Assembly: GCA_029582165.1 (NCBI GenBank)
Contig: CM055881.1
Coordinates: 29,878,094 to 29,942,093 of the forward strand
Direction: 5' to 3'
Length of the DNA stretch: 64,000 nucleotides
Source of the DNA: Portulaca oleracea
Taxonomy: Eukaryota > Streptophyta > Magnoliopsida > Caryophyllales > Portulacaceae
A program made the position numbers and the translations under genes. Below are positions 34,657-47,778 of this stretch, in pieces; within the stretch, counting starts at the first letter, position 1, and each line of letters begins with the position of its first letter. The notes beneath the pieces are model-generated. The model was given only the letters and a program-made list of their open reading frames with translations, did not search any database and had not been told where the DNA came from.

Positions 34657-37600
34657 TCATAGATTGTGGAGCAACAGATCATATAACACCTCACTTGCTT
34701 CTTTTCTCTTCATATGCACCTGTTATTACTTCTTGTTACATTACTTTGCCTAATGGTCATCAAATACCTGTCAAAAATGTGGGAAATGTTACCCTTCAAT
34801 CTGGGATAACACTTCACAATGTTTTGCATGTACCCTCTTTTCAATTTAACTTAATTTCTGCCTACAAGTTAAGTAGAGATCTCAAGGCAAGCATAGTCTT
34901 TACTCATGGAAATTGCTATATCCAGGATCCTATGAAGACCAAACATCTAACTCTTGGTAAACAGCAAGGAGGACTTTACTTGGCAAATAATCAGAATAAA
35001 ACCAAGATTATTCCTCAAAATCAAGAAATTGCAAATGCTCTTCTCTCTACATCAGAGCTTTGGCACTGCAGGCTAGGTCACCCTTCTCCTGAATACTTCA
35101 CAAGAGTTCCAGGACTATCTGGCATCCCAAAACCATCAATTTGTCAGATCTGCCCTCAAGCAAAACAACATAAGCTCCCTTTTCCCTCCAGTACCAGTAG
35201 AGCCACAAGTAAATTTGAATTGCTACATATAGATTTGTAGAGGCCTTTTAGAGTACAGACTTATGATGGTTTTCACTCCTTTTTAACCATTTTTTATGAT
35301 TGTACTAGAACAACATGGATTTATTTGCTGTCCAGTAAGACAAATGCTTTTCCAATGCTTAAGAATTTTATTTCTTTTGTCACAAAACAATTCAATGCTA
35401 CTTAGAAATAATTAGATCTGACAATGGAAAAGAATTCTATGACAATTATGCTAAGAATTACTATGCACCAAAAGGGATTTTACATCAAACTTCATGTGTG
35501 GAAAGACAACAACAAAATGGAATTGTGGAAAGAAAACACAAACATATCCTACAAGTTGCTAGATCACTACTAATTCAAGCAAAACTGCCTTTAAAATTTT
35601 GGGGGGATTGTGTTTTGACTGCTACATACTTGATTAATAGAATTCCTAATTCTGCTGTCAATTTTAAAACCCCATATGAAATGCTTTATGATTGTCCTCC
35701 TGATTACAGTCACTTAAAAGTGTTTGGATGTCTTTGTTTTGCATCCACTCTAAGTGTTAATAGGCATAAACTTGATCCCAGGGCACATCCTTGTATTTTC
35801 TTGGGATATTCATTCAATAAGAAAGGATATAAATTGTATGATATATTTGATAAAAAGGTTATATACAGCAGAGATGTAAAATTTTATGAGGAGTACTTTC
35901 CATATCACAATCTTGCCAATACTGATGATACTGTTTTACCTGACACCATATTCTTGTCTAATGTTCCTGAAAATTATGCTGAGGGTGGAGATGATCAAAT
36001 ACCAGCTCAAAGACTTGCAAATCAGCAACAACAGACATCATCAACAGAAGATAACAGCCAGACCACTACTACAGCTGAACCTGTTCCAATCAGAAGATCT
36101 ACAAGGGTTATAAAACAACCCTCATATCTGAAAGATTTTGACATACAACTGCCCAAAACTGGTAATATTGTTCAATTTTCTGGTCTAACTACATCTTAGC
36201 AACAACAGATCACTGAGCTTGAATATTTAGAAGAATCTAAAAATTACAAGCAGGCTGCTGCTCACCAACATTGGGTCAATGCCATGAATAGAGAATTGGA
36301 AGCTCTTCTTGTTAACAATACTTGGACTGAGGTGGATCTCCCCCCGGGAAGAAAGCCATAAGTTCAAAATGGGTATATAAAGTGAAATTGAAATCTGATG
36401 GTTCTTTAGAAAGATATAAAGCTAGGTTAGTGATAAGAGGAAACACTCAAAAAGAGGGGCTTGATTACAATGAAACCTTTAGTCAAGTGGTCAAAATGAC
36501 AACAATTAGAACAATTGTTGCACTAGCAGCATCAAGAAACTGGTCTCTTTACCAACTTGATGTAGATAATGCTTTTTTGCATGGTGACCTACATGAAGAG
36601 GTCTATATGAAGATGCCTGAGGAAGTCTATAACCCCCAAAACAAAGTTTGCAAATTACAGAAATCTTTATATGGCATGAAACAGTCTTCTCGACAATGGC
36701 ATTCTAAGCTAACTGAATTCCTAAAAGAGCAATGATACATTCAATCTAAAAATGATTACATTTTATTCACCAAGAAAAATAATGATGATCTAACTATAGT
36801 AGCTGTTTATGTTGATGACATTTTACTTACAAGATCTTGTATCATTGAGATTGATAGGCTCAAAGACAAATTAAATACTGCTTTTGGAATCAAAGATCTT
36901 GTAATTCTCAATTATTTTCTTGGTTTTGAAGTATCTTATCTACCACAAGGAATCAGCTTGACTCAAAGAAAGTTTACACAGGAATTACTCAAAGAATCTG
37001 GACATATCAACTCTAAACATACTGTCACCCCTCTCCCTTTGAATTGCAAACTACAATCTGACTCTGGAACTCTCTTGACAAACCCTAGTATATATAGAAC
37101 TTTTATTGGCAAACTCAATTTTCTCTCTAATACTCGCCCTGATATTTCTTTTGCAGTATAAACATTGAGCCAGTTCATGCAAAACCCAAGGACTTCACAC
37201 ATGGCAGCTTTGAATCATCTCTTGAGATATGTAGCTGGAACCTTAGGACAAGGGATTTTGCTTAAAGGATCTGATCATCTTCAGCTCACAGCTTTTTCTG
37301 ACTCAGATTGGGCAGCTTGTCCCATCTCTAGAAGATCAGTCACAGGATATATAATCTTGATGGATGAATCACCTATAAGCTGGAAGTCCAAGAAACAATC
37401 TACAGTTGCACGATCATCAGCTGAAGCTGAATATAGGGCAATGGCTCAAGCTGCTGCTGAGATAACATGGTTGGTCAGCCTTTTGAGGGAACTTGGAGTT
37501 CCTGTCAATGGCCCAGTTACACTGCATTGTGATAATCAATCTGCACTACAAATAGCAAGAAATTCAGTCTTCCACGAACGTACCAAACACATTGAAGTGG

Positions 37601-37785
37601 ATTGCCATTTCACTCGTGACAAAGTCATGGAAGGATTGTTACAACTGAGTTATCTTCTTTCTCAATCACAACTTGCAGATGTTCTTACCAAAATCCTTCC
37701 TTCCAATCAGCACTGGAATCTATTAAACAAGCTTGGAATGTTTAAACAACATTCAAGCTTGAGGGGGGGGGGTGTTGGAGGTTAG
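34657..37785 (+). pseudogene. pol of the short copia element
   Basis: Protease: the active-site triplet region reads IDCGATDHI (34659-34685), a Cys where copia proteases have Ser, in a frame shifted from gag. Pre-integrase WHCRLGHPSPEYF…CQICPQAK follows near 35060-35170. Integrase has LLHIDL then a TAG at the DLWGP Trp, RSDNGKEF after a frameshift near 35405, and [12 protein letters not shown]. Reverse transcriptase has KWVYKVKLKSDGS (frameshift near 36357), LYQLDVDNAFLHGDLHEEVY, a stop at 36733, and YVDD near 36808. RNase H has FSDSDWAAC, SSAEAEYRAMA, CDNQSALQI, and ends at LRGG. A further TAA lies near 37159. Confidence 0.9.
37760..37772 (+). promoter_or_regulatory. Polypurine tract of the short copia element
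   Basis: GAGGGGGGGGGG immediately before the 3' LTR; it overlaps the pol C-terminus. Confidence 0.8.
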
Positions 37786-38029
37786 AACAGTAAGTTAGGT
37801 AGCTGATGTCTTTTAGTTAGGTTAGTTAGGGTAGTTAGTTAGGTATTTTTCTTTTCTTTTCTTTTCTCTCTTTTTCCCTCCTATCTTTCCCTATATATAT
37901 ATATAGGATTGTTTTGAGGTTTTTGTATCACGAGAGACATTGTTGTCATTCAGCTGAGATTACAAAATTCATACAGCTCTTTCCTCTCTCTAGCAGCATA
38001 AGGCAGGCAGAAGGTGAAGGCTTTTCACA
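37773..38029 (+). repeat. 3' LTR of the short copia element
   Basis: 257 bp, TGTTGGAGGTTAG…CTTTTCACA, followed by TSD ATTTT. Confidence 0.92.
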
Positions 38030-38034
38030 ATTTT

Positions 38035-39189
38035 CATATAATTTTATTGGTTTTAAGTCTACCATCACATTTTTGGAGGTTGACAGCAATAACACTTAGA
38101 TCCACATCAAGTTCAAATATGAGATTTCATAATCAATAAGTATATACTAGTGAGCTGAGATTAACATGTTAAAGTTTTCGGAGAGATATACTTTACAATG
38201 TTTAACTAATTAAGCTATGCATTATTTTTGTAGATTATGTGCAGATTAATTTGATTATTATTATTATTAACTATTATTATTATTAGTTAACTTGATCATT
38301 TATATATATTTGACTCTATTAGTTTTTTTTTATCTTAGCAAAAAATAATTTAAAACCAATTTCTAAACCATTATAAATTAATTAGAATTTCAAAAACGCT
38401 TAACTAATCATATAATATTCACATATAAAAGATGAATGATGCATAGTTAATTTATTAGGATGTGTCAACCAATGTTCACGAGCTAATGAATACTTAATAG
38501 CGATAAAAAAAATGCTTACTAGGGATTTTTTGCTTTATAATTTTAGTACGGACGATTTTAGCCTATAAAATTTTAGGAGAGATACGAGCTAGGTTCAATT
38601 CTTAATTATTTATGAACAACTATTTATATTATCAATGAATATAAATGCAACTAAAATTTCATAATGTCTCCTGAAACCTCAAATCTCAAATCTTTCATAT
38701 TAAAGCTCGAAGTTCAAAATCTTGAGACAAGACTTTATATTGTTATTATTATATGTATGAAAAACTTAAGCTCGTGTAAAATTTACTGATGGTGTACATT
38801 GGGGGGGGGGGGGTGTAGCATAGAATATATAGTACTACTGAACTCATATTCATGTGGATCTAGTTGCGCAAGAGGCCGACTTCTTTAAATAGGTAAGAAA
38901 TTTTTGTATAGGGTACGTATTTTCATACTGGTTCACGTACCCTAAACTTCAATGCATGGCTAAACAAAATGATTAGTGCTATTCACAAGATTACAAGTCA
39001 ATGTAGTATGTTGTGAAAATGGGAAAAAATAGAGAAAATAAAAGACGTTGTGCTTTTTATTAATTTTAGAATACTCGACTTAAAAAATAGATCTCAAATA
39101 AACAGCTACAACTAACTATACAGGCTTAGATGAAATTAACAAATCAGAAAATTATGGATTAATTAACCAACTACTTATAATAGAGAATG
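38035..39189. other. AT-rich noncoding spacer
   Basis: No gene recognised. A G13 homopolymer lies at 38801-38813, and short (TTA)n runs near 38260-38285. Confidence 0.6.
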
Positions 39190-40680
39190 CAATATCTGGC
39201 CTTGTATGGGATAAATAGTTTAAACCACCAACAAGACTCCTAAAATGTGTAGCCTCTGCTATTTCAACCCCATCTTCACGATAGCTTCTCATTGACATTC
39301 ATGGATGTAGCAGCAACCTTGCAATTCACCATGTTAAATTTCTTCAAGAGATCCAGTGCATATTTTCTTTGGGAAATAAAATTCCATCTACATATTGTTT
39401 CACTTCAAGACCAAGAAAATAATGCAACAAGCCCCAATCTGACATCTCAAATTTCTTCACCATACAAGCTTTGAACTCAGCAACAATAAACTCACTAGAA
39501 TGCATGTAAATTATATCATCAACATATAGGCATACCACTAAAATATCATTATGATCACCTTCTCTCTTGAAGTAAAAAGTAGGCTCATTTTTGCTTCTTT
39601 CAAAACTACTCTCCTGAAAGCAAGAATCTATTTTGAAATATCAAACTCATGAAGCTTGTTTTAGGTCATACAAAGCCTTCTTTAATATATAAACTTTGTC
39701 GTCTTGACCATGAACCACAAAACATTCAATCTGAGAGACATAAACTTCCTCCTCCAAATCACCATTCAAAAATGCATATTTAACATCGAACTGATTCACA
39801 AGCCAAGATAGCTGAGCAGCAAGTGCTTAAAAAGTTCTTACAGTTTCAAATCGAGCAACAAGAGAGAAAGTTTCTTCATAATCAATAAATTCTTGTTGCA
39901 AGTATCCCTTCACAACAAGCCTTGCTTTATGCTTCTGGATGCTCTTATCAGAATGATATTTGGTTCTGAAAACCCATTGAAGCCCAATAGCCTTCTTTCC
40001 CTTCGGTAAGTTGACCAAATCCTAGGTTTGATTTTTTTTGAATGACCTTCATCTCTTCCTCCATAGCCTTGCACCATATAGATTCACTTGCGGCATCTTT
40101 GAAGTAGGTAGGATATAAACCAAGCAAAGCAAAAGTAGAGGATGTATAAACATTAGCATCATGTCTCGGGTTAGGCTTTCTGCCTCTTGTTGATCTTCGC
40201 AGTTACGGGGAAGGTTGCAAAGGCTCTTAATTGTTGCATGATGTCACTGGAGTCGGTGAAGAGTTAGGGGCATTTGGAGAAAGCCCGTGGTTGCCAACAA
40301 AATGCAGTTCAACATGGATATTTGGTTGTACTGGCTGTTCACTCCAATCCCAGTTTGCTTCCTTATTGAACACAACATCCTTGTTTATAGATATCTTGCC
40401 ACTTATAGGGTTATATAACTTATATGCTTTGGATCTAGAGGAATAACCAATAAAATAAGTTTCTCAGATTTGTCATCAAACTTCCGAGAGTATGATTTGA
40501 CCAAAGCATAAGGTAGACACCTGAAAACTTTAGTGGCTTACTATTGGATTTCTGCCTGACCATGTTTCATATGGAGTCCTGTTCTGAACAGCTCTTGTAG
40601 GAGACAAATTGCAAATATAAACAGCTGTCTCTAGAGCTTATACCCATAACTTCATCGGAAGACATGTTGCTATAGGAACC
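39190..40680 (-). pseudogene. Decayed Ty1/copia pol fragment (integrase C-terminus to RT/connection)
   Basis: Reading the minus strand from 40680 downward: an integrase end (LPMKLWV, NRTPYETWSG, the post-integrase FIGYSSRSKAYKLYNP and VVFNKEANWDW), then reverse transcriptase ([20 protein letters not shown] at 39827-40018, [17 protein letters not shown]), then CLYVDDIIYMHS and LLHYFLGLEVKQY (39344-39538), then FRSLVGGLNYLSHTRPDI near 39200-39260. There are many stops and shifts, no LTRs found, and the N-terminal gag and protease part is absent. It is an old, doubly truncated copia relic, distinct in sequence from the other copia elements here. Confidence 0.85.
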
Positions 40681-41025
40681 TAAAAATTTGCCAGCAAATC
40701 AGAAAATGACACGTGAAAAATAAATTAATTTTATTTTGGCCAGTTACAAGCAAATTAGAAAATGACACGTAGAACCATACACTTGCTCGCATGCACTCTA
40801 CATGCCCCAGTTCGCACTAGAACACATGCACCATTACATGTGATAGACTTAGCCTATTGCATGCACAATATTTACGGTGGAGCTAGTGTCCCAACTGAGT
40901 TGGCTAGTGTCCTAATTAAGTTGTCCTAGCAACGATTTTAGAGGAAGGATTCCACCAACCACGTTGGTGATTATCACTCATAGAAACTACAACACTTAGT
41001 TTTGTTATACTAACTGTTCACTCGC
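40681..41025. other. Noncoding spacer
   Basis: An imperfect duplicate of CAAAT(C/T)AGAAAATGACACGT occurs at about 40694 and 40749. Otherwise nothing recognised. Confidence 0.55.
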
Positions 41026-41545
41026 CGAGGTCCTTGGCTATATTCTACCAGAAGTCCTTTACTGGTTACACACTCACCAATATCAATTGGTAACACACTC
41101 ATAAATCTCTCATTGATTTCCTACAGCTTTTCTCTCGACTTCTTCACATGGAATCGAATACTTTTGGCGTTTGGGTCTAAGGATGCCTTTACAGTCTCAT
41201 GGGTTGATTTTCTTCCTTTTCTGGGGAGTAACAATATGCTTTCACGGCTACTTCCTTGTTGGATATCCTTATGATTCTTACCATGTGTGATTACAACCTG
41301 CTTTAATGGCTACTTCTAGATTTTGTGCTTGGGAATCTTTGATTTCTTCAATCTCAGATTTCTTTGAGAATTGTATTCTACAAGATTTATATCCAAAGTT
41401 AGCGTTAATCACAAATACAAGTTTTGGATAGAATAGAACACAAGATACTACCCTTTCTTGCTTTCATAATTTTGTTTTCATATCAAAACTCTGTCTGAGG
41501 TCCTTGGTGAATGTATATGTAATATTCTTGACTCTAGTCCTAACA
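41026..41545 (-). repeat. Diverged relic of the SIRE-derivative LTR family
   Basis: Clearly homologous to 6655-7154: CCAGAAGTCCTTTACTGGTTAC, then ACACTCA.AAATC, TGATTTCCTAC, and the terminus GACTCTAGTCCTAACA versus GACCCTGGTCCCAACA. The 5' LTR end (minus-strand TGTT) is preserved at 41545. The other end is lost. It is a solo or truncated LTR. Confidence 0.7.
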
Positions 41546-42599
41546 TAACTCATGAAGAAACTCATTAGAACTCAAATATGTCAGCAGATATCAATATGGA
41601 TAATCATGCATAAACTTGATCAAATCAAGCCTAAAGTGAATTCCTAGCATTCGATCTCTACCCACGTGAATGTTCATTTACTTAAGCTCATGATCATAAT
41701 CAAAATCATCAAGAATACACTTTCAAGGTCCCCGGAGACAAACTCCAAATACTAGTTATGAATTTTGATCACAACTTAGAAAATAAGTAGGAAACATATG
41801 ATCATCAATAAAGTGATTGAACTCACCATGATGATCTAGGAATCACAAGATACATGCATATAGATAAAATTCACCAACACCTTCCTTGATCATCCAAGAA
41901 TCCCCCACAATTGTCGATATAAAGAAGTACCAATTAACAAATCAAGGCAGAATAATAAAGCACCACGATCAATGGATAAACCTTGAGTATTTGAGTTAGG
42001 GTCTCAAAAATACTCATTGTATTCATCATAAAATTGTTTGTCCCTTTTCCCCTTTATGACTTAGTAGATATAAACAAAACTAGGCAAAATAATGAGAAAA
42101 AAAAATCTTAGGAAAAGATGCCAAAATCAAAGTTTACAAAGAGCCTATTACAATAATGATTTATAGCTAAGATTTAACCAAAGAAAATAGTAAAACTATG
42201 GGCTTAAGAGGGAAAAATGGATGCCTCAACAGGGGGGTTACATGGGTATTGAGACACTTCCTCAAAAGACAAAAATAAGTGCAATGGGTAGTGGGATTTA
42301 CTTTCTTCTGTTTCTTGAATATTTCATTCTATATTGCACATGTCATATTTGAACTGCAACTCAAAACCCACCCCCTCATTGTCCAAGTCATCTAGAAACT
42401 GGGTTAAACTTGGTCAATTTCAATACCCCTATCTTATATCCCAACAGACCTAGCTAGGCCTTGGGAGGAACCTATTTTAAGCCAAAAGACTGAAAATTGA
42501 ACATTATATCAAGCTTTAAAAGAAGAGGTCAATACTTATGGAACAAGTAGAGCTATTCGATTAGTACCTTATTAAGGTTGGCTTGGGAGATATGAATCA
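41546..42599 (-). repeat. Probable gypsy LTR (3' LTR, minus strand)
   Basis: This is about 1.05 kb similar in direct orientation to about 56215-57183; shared blocks include AAGAAACTCATTAGAACTCA and CCTAACTAGGCCTTGGGA-type sequence. On the minus strand it would start TGATTCATATCTCCC at 42599, just after the purine tract AAGGGAGGA (complement at 42600-42608). The other boundary is unclear because it abuts the SIRE-type LTR relic. Confidence 0.5.
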
Positions 42600-42608
42600 T
42601 CCTCCCTT

Positions 42609-43060
42609 AAATGGAGAGGATTTGTCTTTAAATCCTAGAGATTTAAGGCATCACCACCTTTACGAAAATGCTTCCCAAATTAGACATCATTAAATAGCCA
42701 AGACAAGGCTACAGTGAACAAGTAACCCTTCTTGAAATTGTAACATGTCTTGAAGAAGGGGATTAAGGGATCTCTATAGTAGCTTCTCAACACAACTCTA
42801 GGGTTCATGATTCAATTGAATTCTTCGATGTATACATCATAAGAAAGATCAAGCTTGACTTCTTTAGCTTTAATCTCCCTTGGACCATAAATTCCCTCAA
42901 AATGAGCCTAACATGCCTCACAACATGTATCCTTATTGTTTTGTGGAATTAAGGGACAAGGGAGGGTAGTAGGGAAATTTTGAGGGGCTAGGGAATACTC
43001 ATCCTCATAGGGTTGGTCTTAGAATACAAATAAAGCCATGGGTTATTTTACTTTGCTCAA
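42609..43060 (-). other. Noncoding/decayed gypsy internal sequence
   Basis: I see no reverse transcriptase, RNase H or integrase motifs between the protease region and the probable LTR. Confidence 0.5.
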
Positions 43061-43069
43061 GACTCTCTC

Positions 43070-43500
43070 ATCTTGTGTTTCACTCTAGAAAAGGCCTTTC
43101 TTCTCACATCTCACCCCGATTTGATTTTGTAGGCTATGTAAGGGGATAAAGGGTTGAGAATGATCTTTCCTTTCCTTAAGGTGATGTATAAGTGTTTTAT
43201 CTCCGTCATGAATCAGATTTTGATCAAACAACCGAGGTTTACCAAGTAAAATGTGGCAAGCATCCATAGGCACCATATTACAAAGCATAACATCTCTTTA
43301 AAAGACAATGGAAAATGAAAATTAAGCTTGTTGTGTTACCTTCAAATTACCACTCTCATGGAGCCATTTAAGGCTATAAGGCCTAAATGGGCAACGATAG
43401 GTAGACACAATTCTCAACAAGTGTTGTAGATGTCACATTCGTAAAGCTCCCATCATCAATAATCAACTTGTAGACCTTATCATTGATGGTACACTGGAAT
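43070..43500 (-). pseudogene. Ty3/gypsy protease-region remnant
   Basis: On the minus strand, KVYKLIIDDGSFTNVTSTTL (near 43430-43490) is the degraded retropepsin active site of the plant gypsy type (normally IDGGSxxN). Further on, MVPMDACHILLGKPRLFDQN (43085-43288) is the conserved region after it. Stops separate the two. It would cleave Gag-Pol if intact. Confidence 0.75.
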
Positions 43501-43689
43501 GAAAGATAATATCTCATTGGGACCCTTAATGATGTGAGGGGTTCTCATAAGGAATAAAGCCTCGCCCTCATCAAGATAAATCTCATGGTAGCTTCAACAT
43601 CTTTAAGAGTAGTCTCTTCACTCTTCTTTTTTTTTATCACCCCTTTTTAGACTACTTCCTCAATCTCTTCGATCTTCTGGATTCTCATA

Positions 43690-44590
43690 ACCCACTTGGT
43701 AGGACATTCAGATTCATAGTTTCCATATCCATGACATTTGAAGCTAGCATTTTCTCCATTTAAGTGTCTTCAGGGGTCCTCTAGCAGTCGGATGTTCCTC
43801 AATGGAAGGCTTGGATGAAGGTCAAGTGTCCGTAGAAGAAGGACCATCATCCTGGTAGAAGTTTTAACCCTTCAAGAAGGGTTTAGAAATAATCTTCTTC
43901 TCCTTTCTTCTTTTCCTAATAAGAGTTACAAGTATATATAGATCACCAAGAGTGTACTAATTGTGAAGCTTGACTTTTGAGGAAATCTTAGGACCAAGAC
44001 CATTGATAAATATTTCCATTACTTTCTCTTGAGGCTCTTGAGTGTCGCACTTCATCAAAAGATGCTCAAACTCTTTAATATAAGATATCACACTCAGAGA
44101 ACCCTAGTGAAGGGAAAATAACTTTTCATATAAATCTTGCTTATAGCAAGAGGGCACAAACTTTCTCTATATGCACTTCTTGAGCTTCTCCAACGATTCA
44201 CCTTAGTTTTTCCTTCTCTTTGCCTTTGCTTCTTCAAACTCTTGAACCACAATAAGACATACTTTGAGAGATGCAAAGTAGTCCCCTTAAAATTCTTGAC
44301 CTCATCATATTCTTTGATCTCAAAAATTCGCTCCATGACTTGTACCCATTCAAAGTAATCAATGGGATTCAAGCTCTTATCAAAGATAAGAGACTGAACT
44401 TGGAGGTCTATCATCTTAGGACCTTCTAATATGACAAGCTCCCATACTAGAAACATCATCATATTCTTCACTTGAACTGTCATCATAAACATCTTCAATG
44501 GGATGTCTAGGGCGTTCATCATTCCTCCTTGGAATATCCACTTGCAAATTGGCCATATGCACTACCATGTCTTTCATTTGTTGAGTCAAG
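43690..44590 (-). pseudogene. Ty3/gypsy gag remnant
   Basis: The minus-strand frame 44094-44522 has the Retrotrans_gag signature: LNPIDYFEWVQVMERIFEIK, VKNFKGTTLHLSKYVLLWF. It continues in shifted frames with YIKEFEHLLMKCD (near 44050-44080). Near 43725 is a broken zinc knuckle, SFKCHGYGNYESECP, where the first Cys and the His are replaced. Together with the protease remnant it shows a gag-pro element transcribed leftward. Confidence 0.8.
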
Positions 44591-45570
44591 TTCATTTAAC
44601 CTTCTGGAAGTTGGAGAACAATGTTTTCAATACTTTTTTGGTGGGTTTCTTTACAGGTTAAGCTCTTGCCGCGAGGTGGGAAATAGAGTAAGGAAAGGGG
44701 CCATTCATTCGAATTATTTGGAGACAGACACGAAGAAGATTCCATTTGTGGCACTTAGTTCTTAAGTGGTAGTAGCGATGAATGGATGGAGGCTTAGCTT
44801 CTTTTGTTGTTATAGGAATTTAAAGACTTTTGGGAAGCTAGTTTTTGTGGAGGGAAGATGGTTTAAGACCAGAAAACATGGATAAAAACCAAACAGGAGC
44901 CAATGAAATGTATAATTCACGGGCAAAGCACCAAATGGACAACCACCAACATTTTCAATGCAATCATCAATCACAAGGATTAATCACTCATCAAAGCTCA
45001 ATCAAACCAACCATAAGCCTTCACCAAGCATTCAAACATCAACCAAGGACCTTAGTAATGCCCAGAAACACAAAAACACTCCAAACACACCACGTAGCTA
45101 AGCTGGGCATAAACTTAGACAACCCTCACTTAAAAGAGCATTTTTCAACTTCAAATAACTCTCAACAAATTCCCATGACTCCGTAGTACTTTAAGGCATG
45201 TTCCAATATCACTTAGTCACCCAAAATGTATCAAAAACTCAACCAAAATATACCATTCGAGCATAAATCAAACTCCATAACACGATCAAACTTCAATCAT
45301 AGTCACTAAGGATAGTTCCAAACACTTCAACATATTTATTGAGTTCATACTAAGAAGAAAGCTCGACCAAAATCACACTGAAACAAGCCTCAATCAAATT
45401 AATATCACATGGAGAATCTAGGCAAAAATCAGCTTGATACTTATTAAAATGTTGATGCAATACACATCAAAATACTTGCACCCATTAAAAAATTAAGGAT
45501 CATACATCTACACAACTAATTCATCAAGGAACCAAAAGATTCAACCAATTATCAATTGTTGGCAAGAGAA
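44591..45570. other. Noncoding leader/spacer of the gypsy element
   Basis: No supportable coding sequence. On the minus strand it would be the untranslated leader upstream of gag. Confidence 0.45.
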
Positions 45571-45583
45571 TACCATGAACCAA

Positions 45584-45719
45584 AATATTTCATTTGTGCT
45601 GTTTGATTTGGTCGTGTGGCTTCTTGTTGGTTGCTGTCTTTTAGCTGTACTTTCCTCTACATTTTTTGCAGTGCTAATGTTGTATCTCTGGCCTATATTG
45701 GCTTTCAATAATCAAAAAG
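45584..45719 (+). mobile_element. 5'-truncated LINE tail (or SINE), 136 bp
   Basis: Direct repeats TACCATGAACCAA at 45571-45583 and 45720-45732 bracket a T/G-rich segment with GTTGGTTGCTGTCTTTTAGCTG and TGTATCTCTGGCC, ending TTTCAATAATCAAAAAG. A 13-bp TSD, an AATAA-type end and severe 5' truncation fit target-primed LINE integration. Confidence 0.75.
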
Positions 45720-45794
45720 TACCATGAACCAACAACTAAAATATGAATAGTTACATGCCCAAATTAAATAGGGCCAACTGTAGCACAAAAGTAA

Positions 45795-45890
45795 TCTTCA
45801 AATTTTAAAAAACGACTAAAGAGTCATAATATTTTGATGTAATTATTTTAAGGGTCCTGTATTTTGATAAATAATTGTAGGGTGACATCA
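45795..45890. repeat. Left arm of an inverted repeat that encloses the CACTA element
   Basis: CTTCAAATTTTAAAAAACGACT…TGTAATTATTTTAAGG(G)TCC matches the reverse complement of 56044-56125 just beyond the CACTA right end. This suggests that the CACTA entered the middle of an older foldback element. Confidence 0.6.
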
Positions 45891-46163
45891 TCTTTGTTGT
45901 AATTATTTATGGGGGGCATTTCGATCTATTTTCCGGCGAACATAGCATTAATTGCAGTATTATTGTTGATTAGGGTTATGTATCTTTGACCAACCCTAAA
46001 TATTAAGGCCTAAAATGATAGTTGTCTTCAATTAAAACAACCTTAAATACATAAATCATTAGACCAGAAAATTGGTCGGAATGTCTCCAATAAATAATTA
46101 CCATAAAGATAATGTCACCCCATGATAATTTCACTAGTAGAATTTAACCCTAAATGCGTCTGT

Positions 46164-47320
46164 AGATGGCGTCTGGAAAGGGGTAAAACGGACGCCAAAA
46201 TGATTTTAGCGTCTGATATAAACGGACGCTAAATATTGTTCCGCCTTTTTGAAAAGGCGTCTGATGTTTGCGTCCATTAAAATCAGACGCCATATTTCGT
46301 CGTTTGGCATCGACGCCGATCTTGTCTACGAGGCGGCTTTTCAGCTGAGTTGGCGTCTGTTAAACGCATAACGGACGCTATATTTGGCGTCTGATTATGC
46401 ATTTAACGGACGCTAACCCTAAACATAAATTTAAAAAAAAAATTTACGATTGACAAAATCAGAAATAATATGTGTTTTTTATATTTATTTGGCGTCTGAT
46501 TTTGCATTTAACGGACGCCAACCCTAAACATAAATTTAAAAAAAAAATTTACGATTAACAAAATCAGAAATATTATGTGTTTTTTTATATTTATTTCAAT
46601 AATAATGAAAAACATTACGATTAATAATGAAAAATATTACGATTAATAATGATAAAAAATACAAAAAAAAATTATATACGTCATTAATAAAAACTCCAAA
46701 AAATACAAACATATATTAGTAACGAAAAAATATAGTTTGCATAATATATAGTACAAACTAAATTGTAATAACGAAAAAAAATACAGTTTATATGGATTTA
46801 AAATGTACAATTTCATATACATATATGTGTGTAAAAATTACAAAAACAAATTATAATAAATATTTATTTTCAGAGTTGGTTTATAACTAATAAGATACAA
46901 AAAATAATTACAATCTACAATCTTCAATATTCAATCTTCAATCTTCAATCTTCAATCTTCAATCTTCAATCTTCAATCTAATTCGTAAATTTTATTAATT
47001 AGTGGAGTGAATTGATTTGAGGTGGAGGGAATTATTGAAAGGATATGGAATTTAGAGAGAAAATTGATGGATGAATGAAGGAGGGAAGAGAAATGAAATG
47101 GAGGGAAATATTCACCTGGATGGTGCTTTTATAGAGACAAATGGCGTCCGTTACGGTACCAAACAGACGCCAATCTTAATTATGGCGTCTGTTTGGTACT
47201 TTAACGGACGCCATTTTTGAAAGAGAAATGAATTGGAGGGAAAATATTCAGCTGGATGGTCTTTGAAAAATGGCGTCTGTTTTGTACCCTAACGGACGCC
47301 ATTTTGTTTGAAAATTATCC
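46164..47320. repeat. Left subterminal repeat region of the CACTA element
   Basis: At least six hairpin-type units with GGCGTCTG on one side and GGACGC(C/T) on the other lie in 46164-46520, with two more around 47150-47310. A (CTTCAAT)n 7-bp tandem of about 8 units lies at 46919-46980, and AATTTAAAAAAAAAATTTACG is repeated near 46430 and 46540. Such arrays bind the TnpA-type protein in En/Spm. Confidence 0.8.
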
Positions 47321-47778
47321 GCAAATTATAATAGTAATTATTAATAATAATATTATTAATTAGATATATTATTATAACAATAATGCTAGTAGTATTATAA
47401 TTATTAATATTAACTATAATTATAATTATATTATTAATCTTTAAAGAGAAACACATATATATATATATATATCGTACGTGTTGAATGATATTTATTTAGG
47501 ATATTTACTTAGTTATAATTAAATTATTAGTATTATGATTGTATTTTTAAAAATTTTATATATATCAGTTGAATGATATTTAATTATTTATTAATTTGTA
47601 TACGTACGTTAAGTTATATAATTAAATGGGACGACATATATACGTATTTGTGAACATAATTACTTATTAGACTCTGAGCAAGTGGTTATCGAAACCAGCA
47701 CAAATATATTACGTACATATAATAATAAAAGTCAGTGTTTGATTAAGTTCAAATATTAAAAACATACAAATAAAAAAA

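Larger units (their letters stand above)
33014..38029 (+). mobile_element. Complete short-LTR Ty1/copia retrotransposon, 5016 bp, coding-dead
   Basis: LTRs of 251 and 257 bp, primer site directly after the 5' LTR, gag-pol in one original reading frame, a G-rich polypurine tract, and TSD ATTTT (33009-33013, 38030-38034). The LTRs are nearly identical apart from small indels and a mutated first dinucleotide (TA for TG) at 33014. Size and the Retrotran_gag_3-type gag suggest an Ale- or Ivana-like lineage; I cannot decide which. There are at least seven stops or frameshifts across the coding region. Confidence 0.93.

Noticed and set aside
44845..45186. 113-codon plus-strand frame rich in His/Gln
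   Set aside because: Antisense to the gypsy leader, with no similarity.
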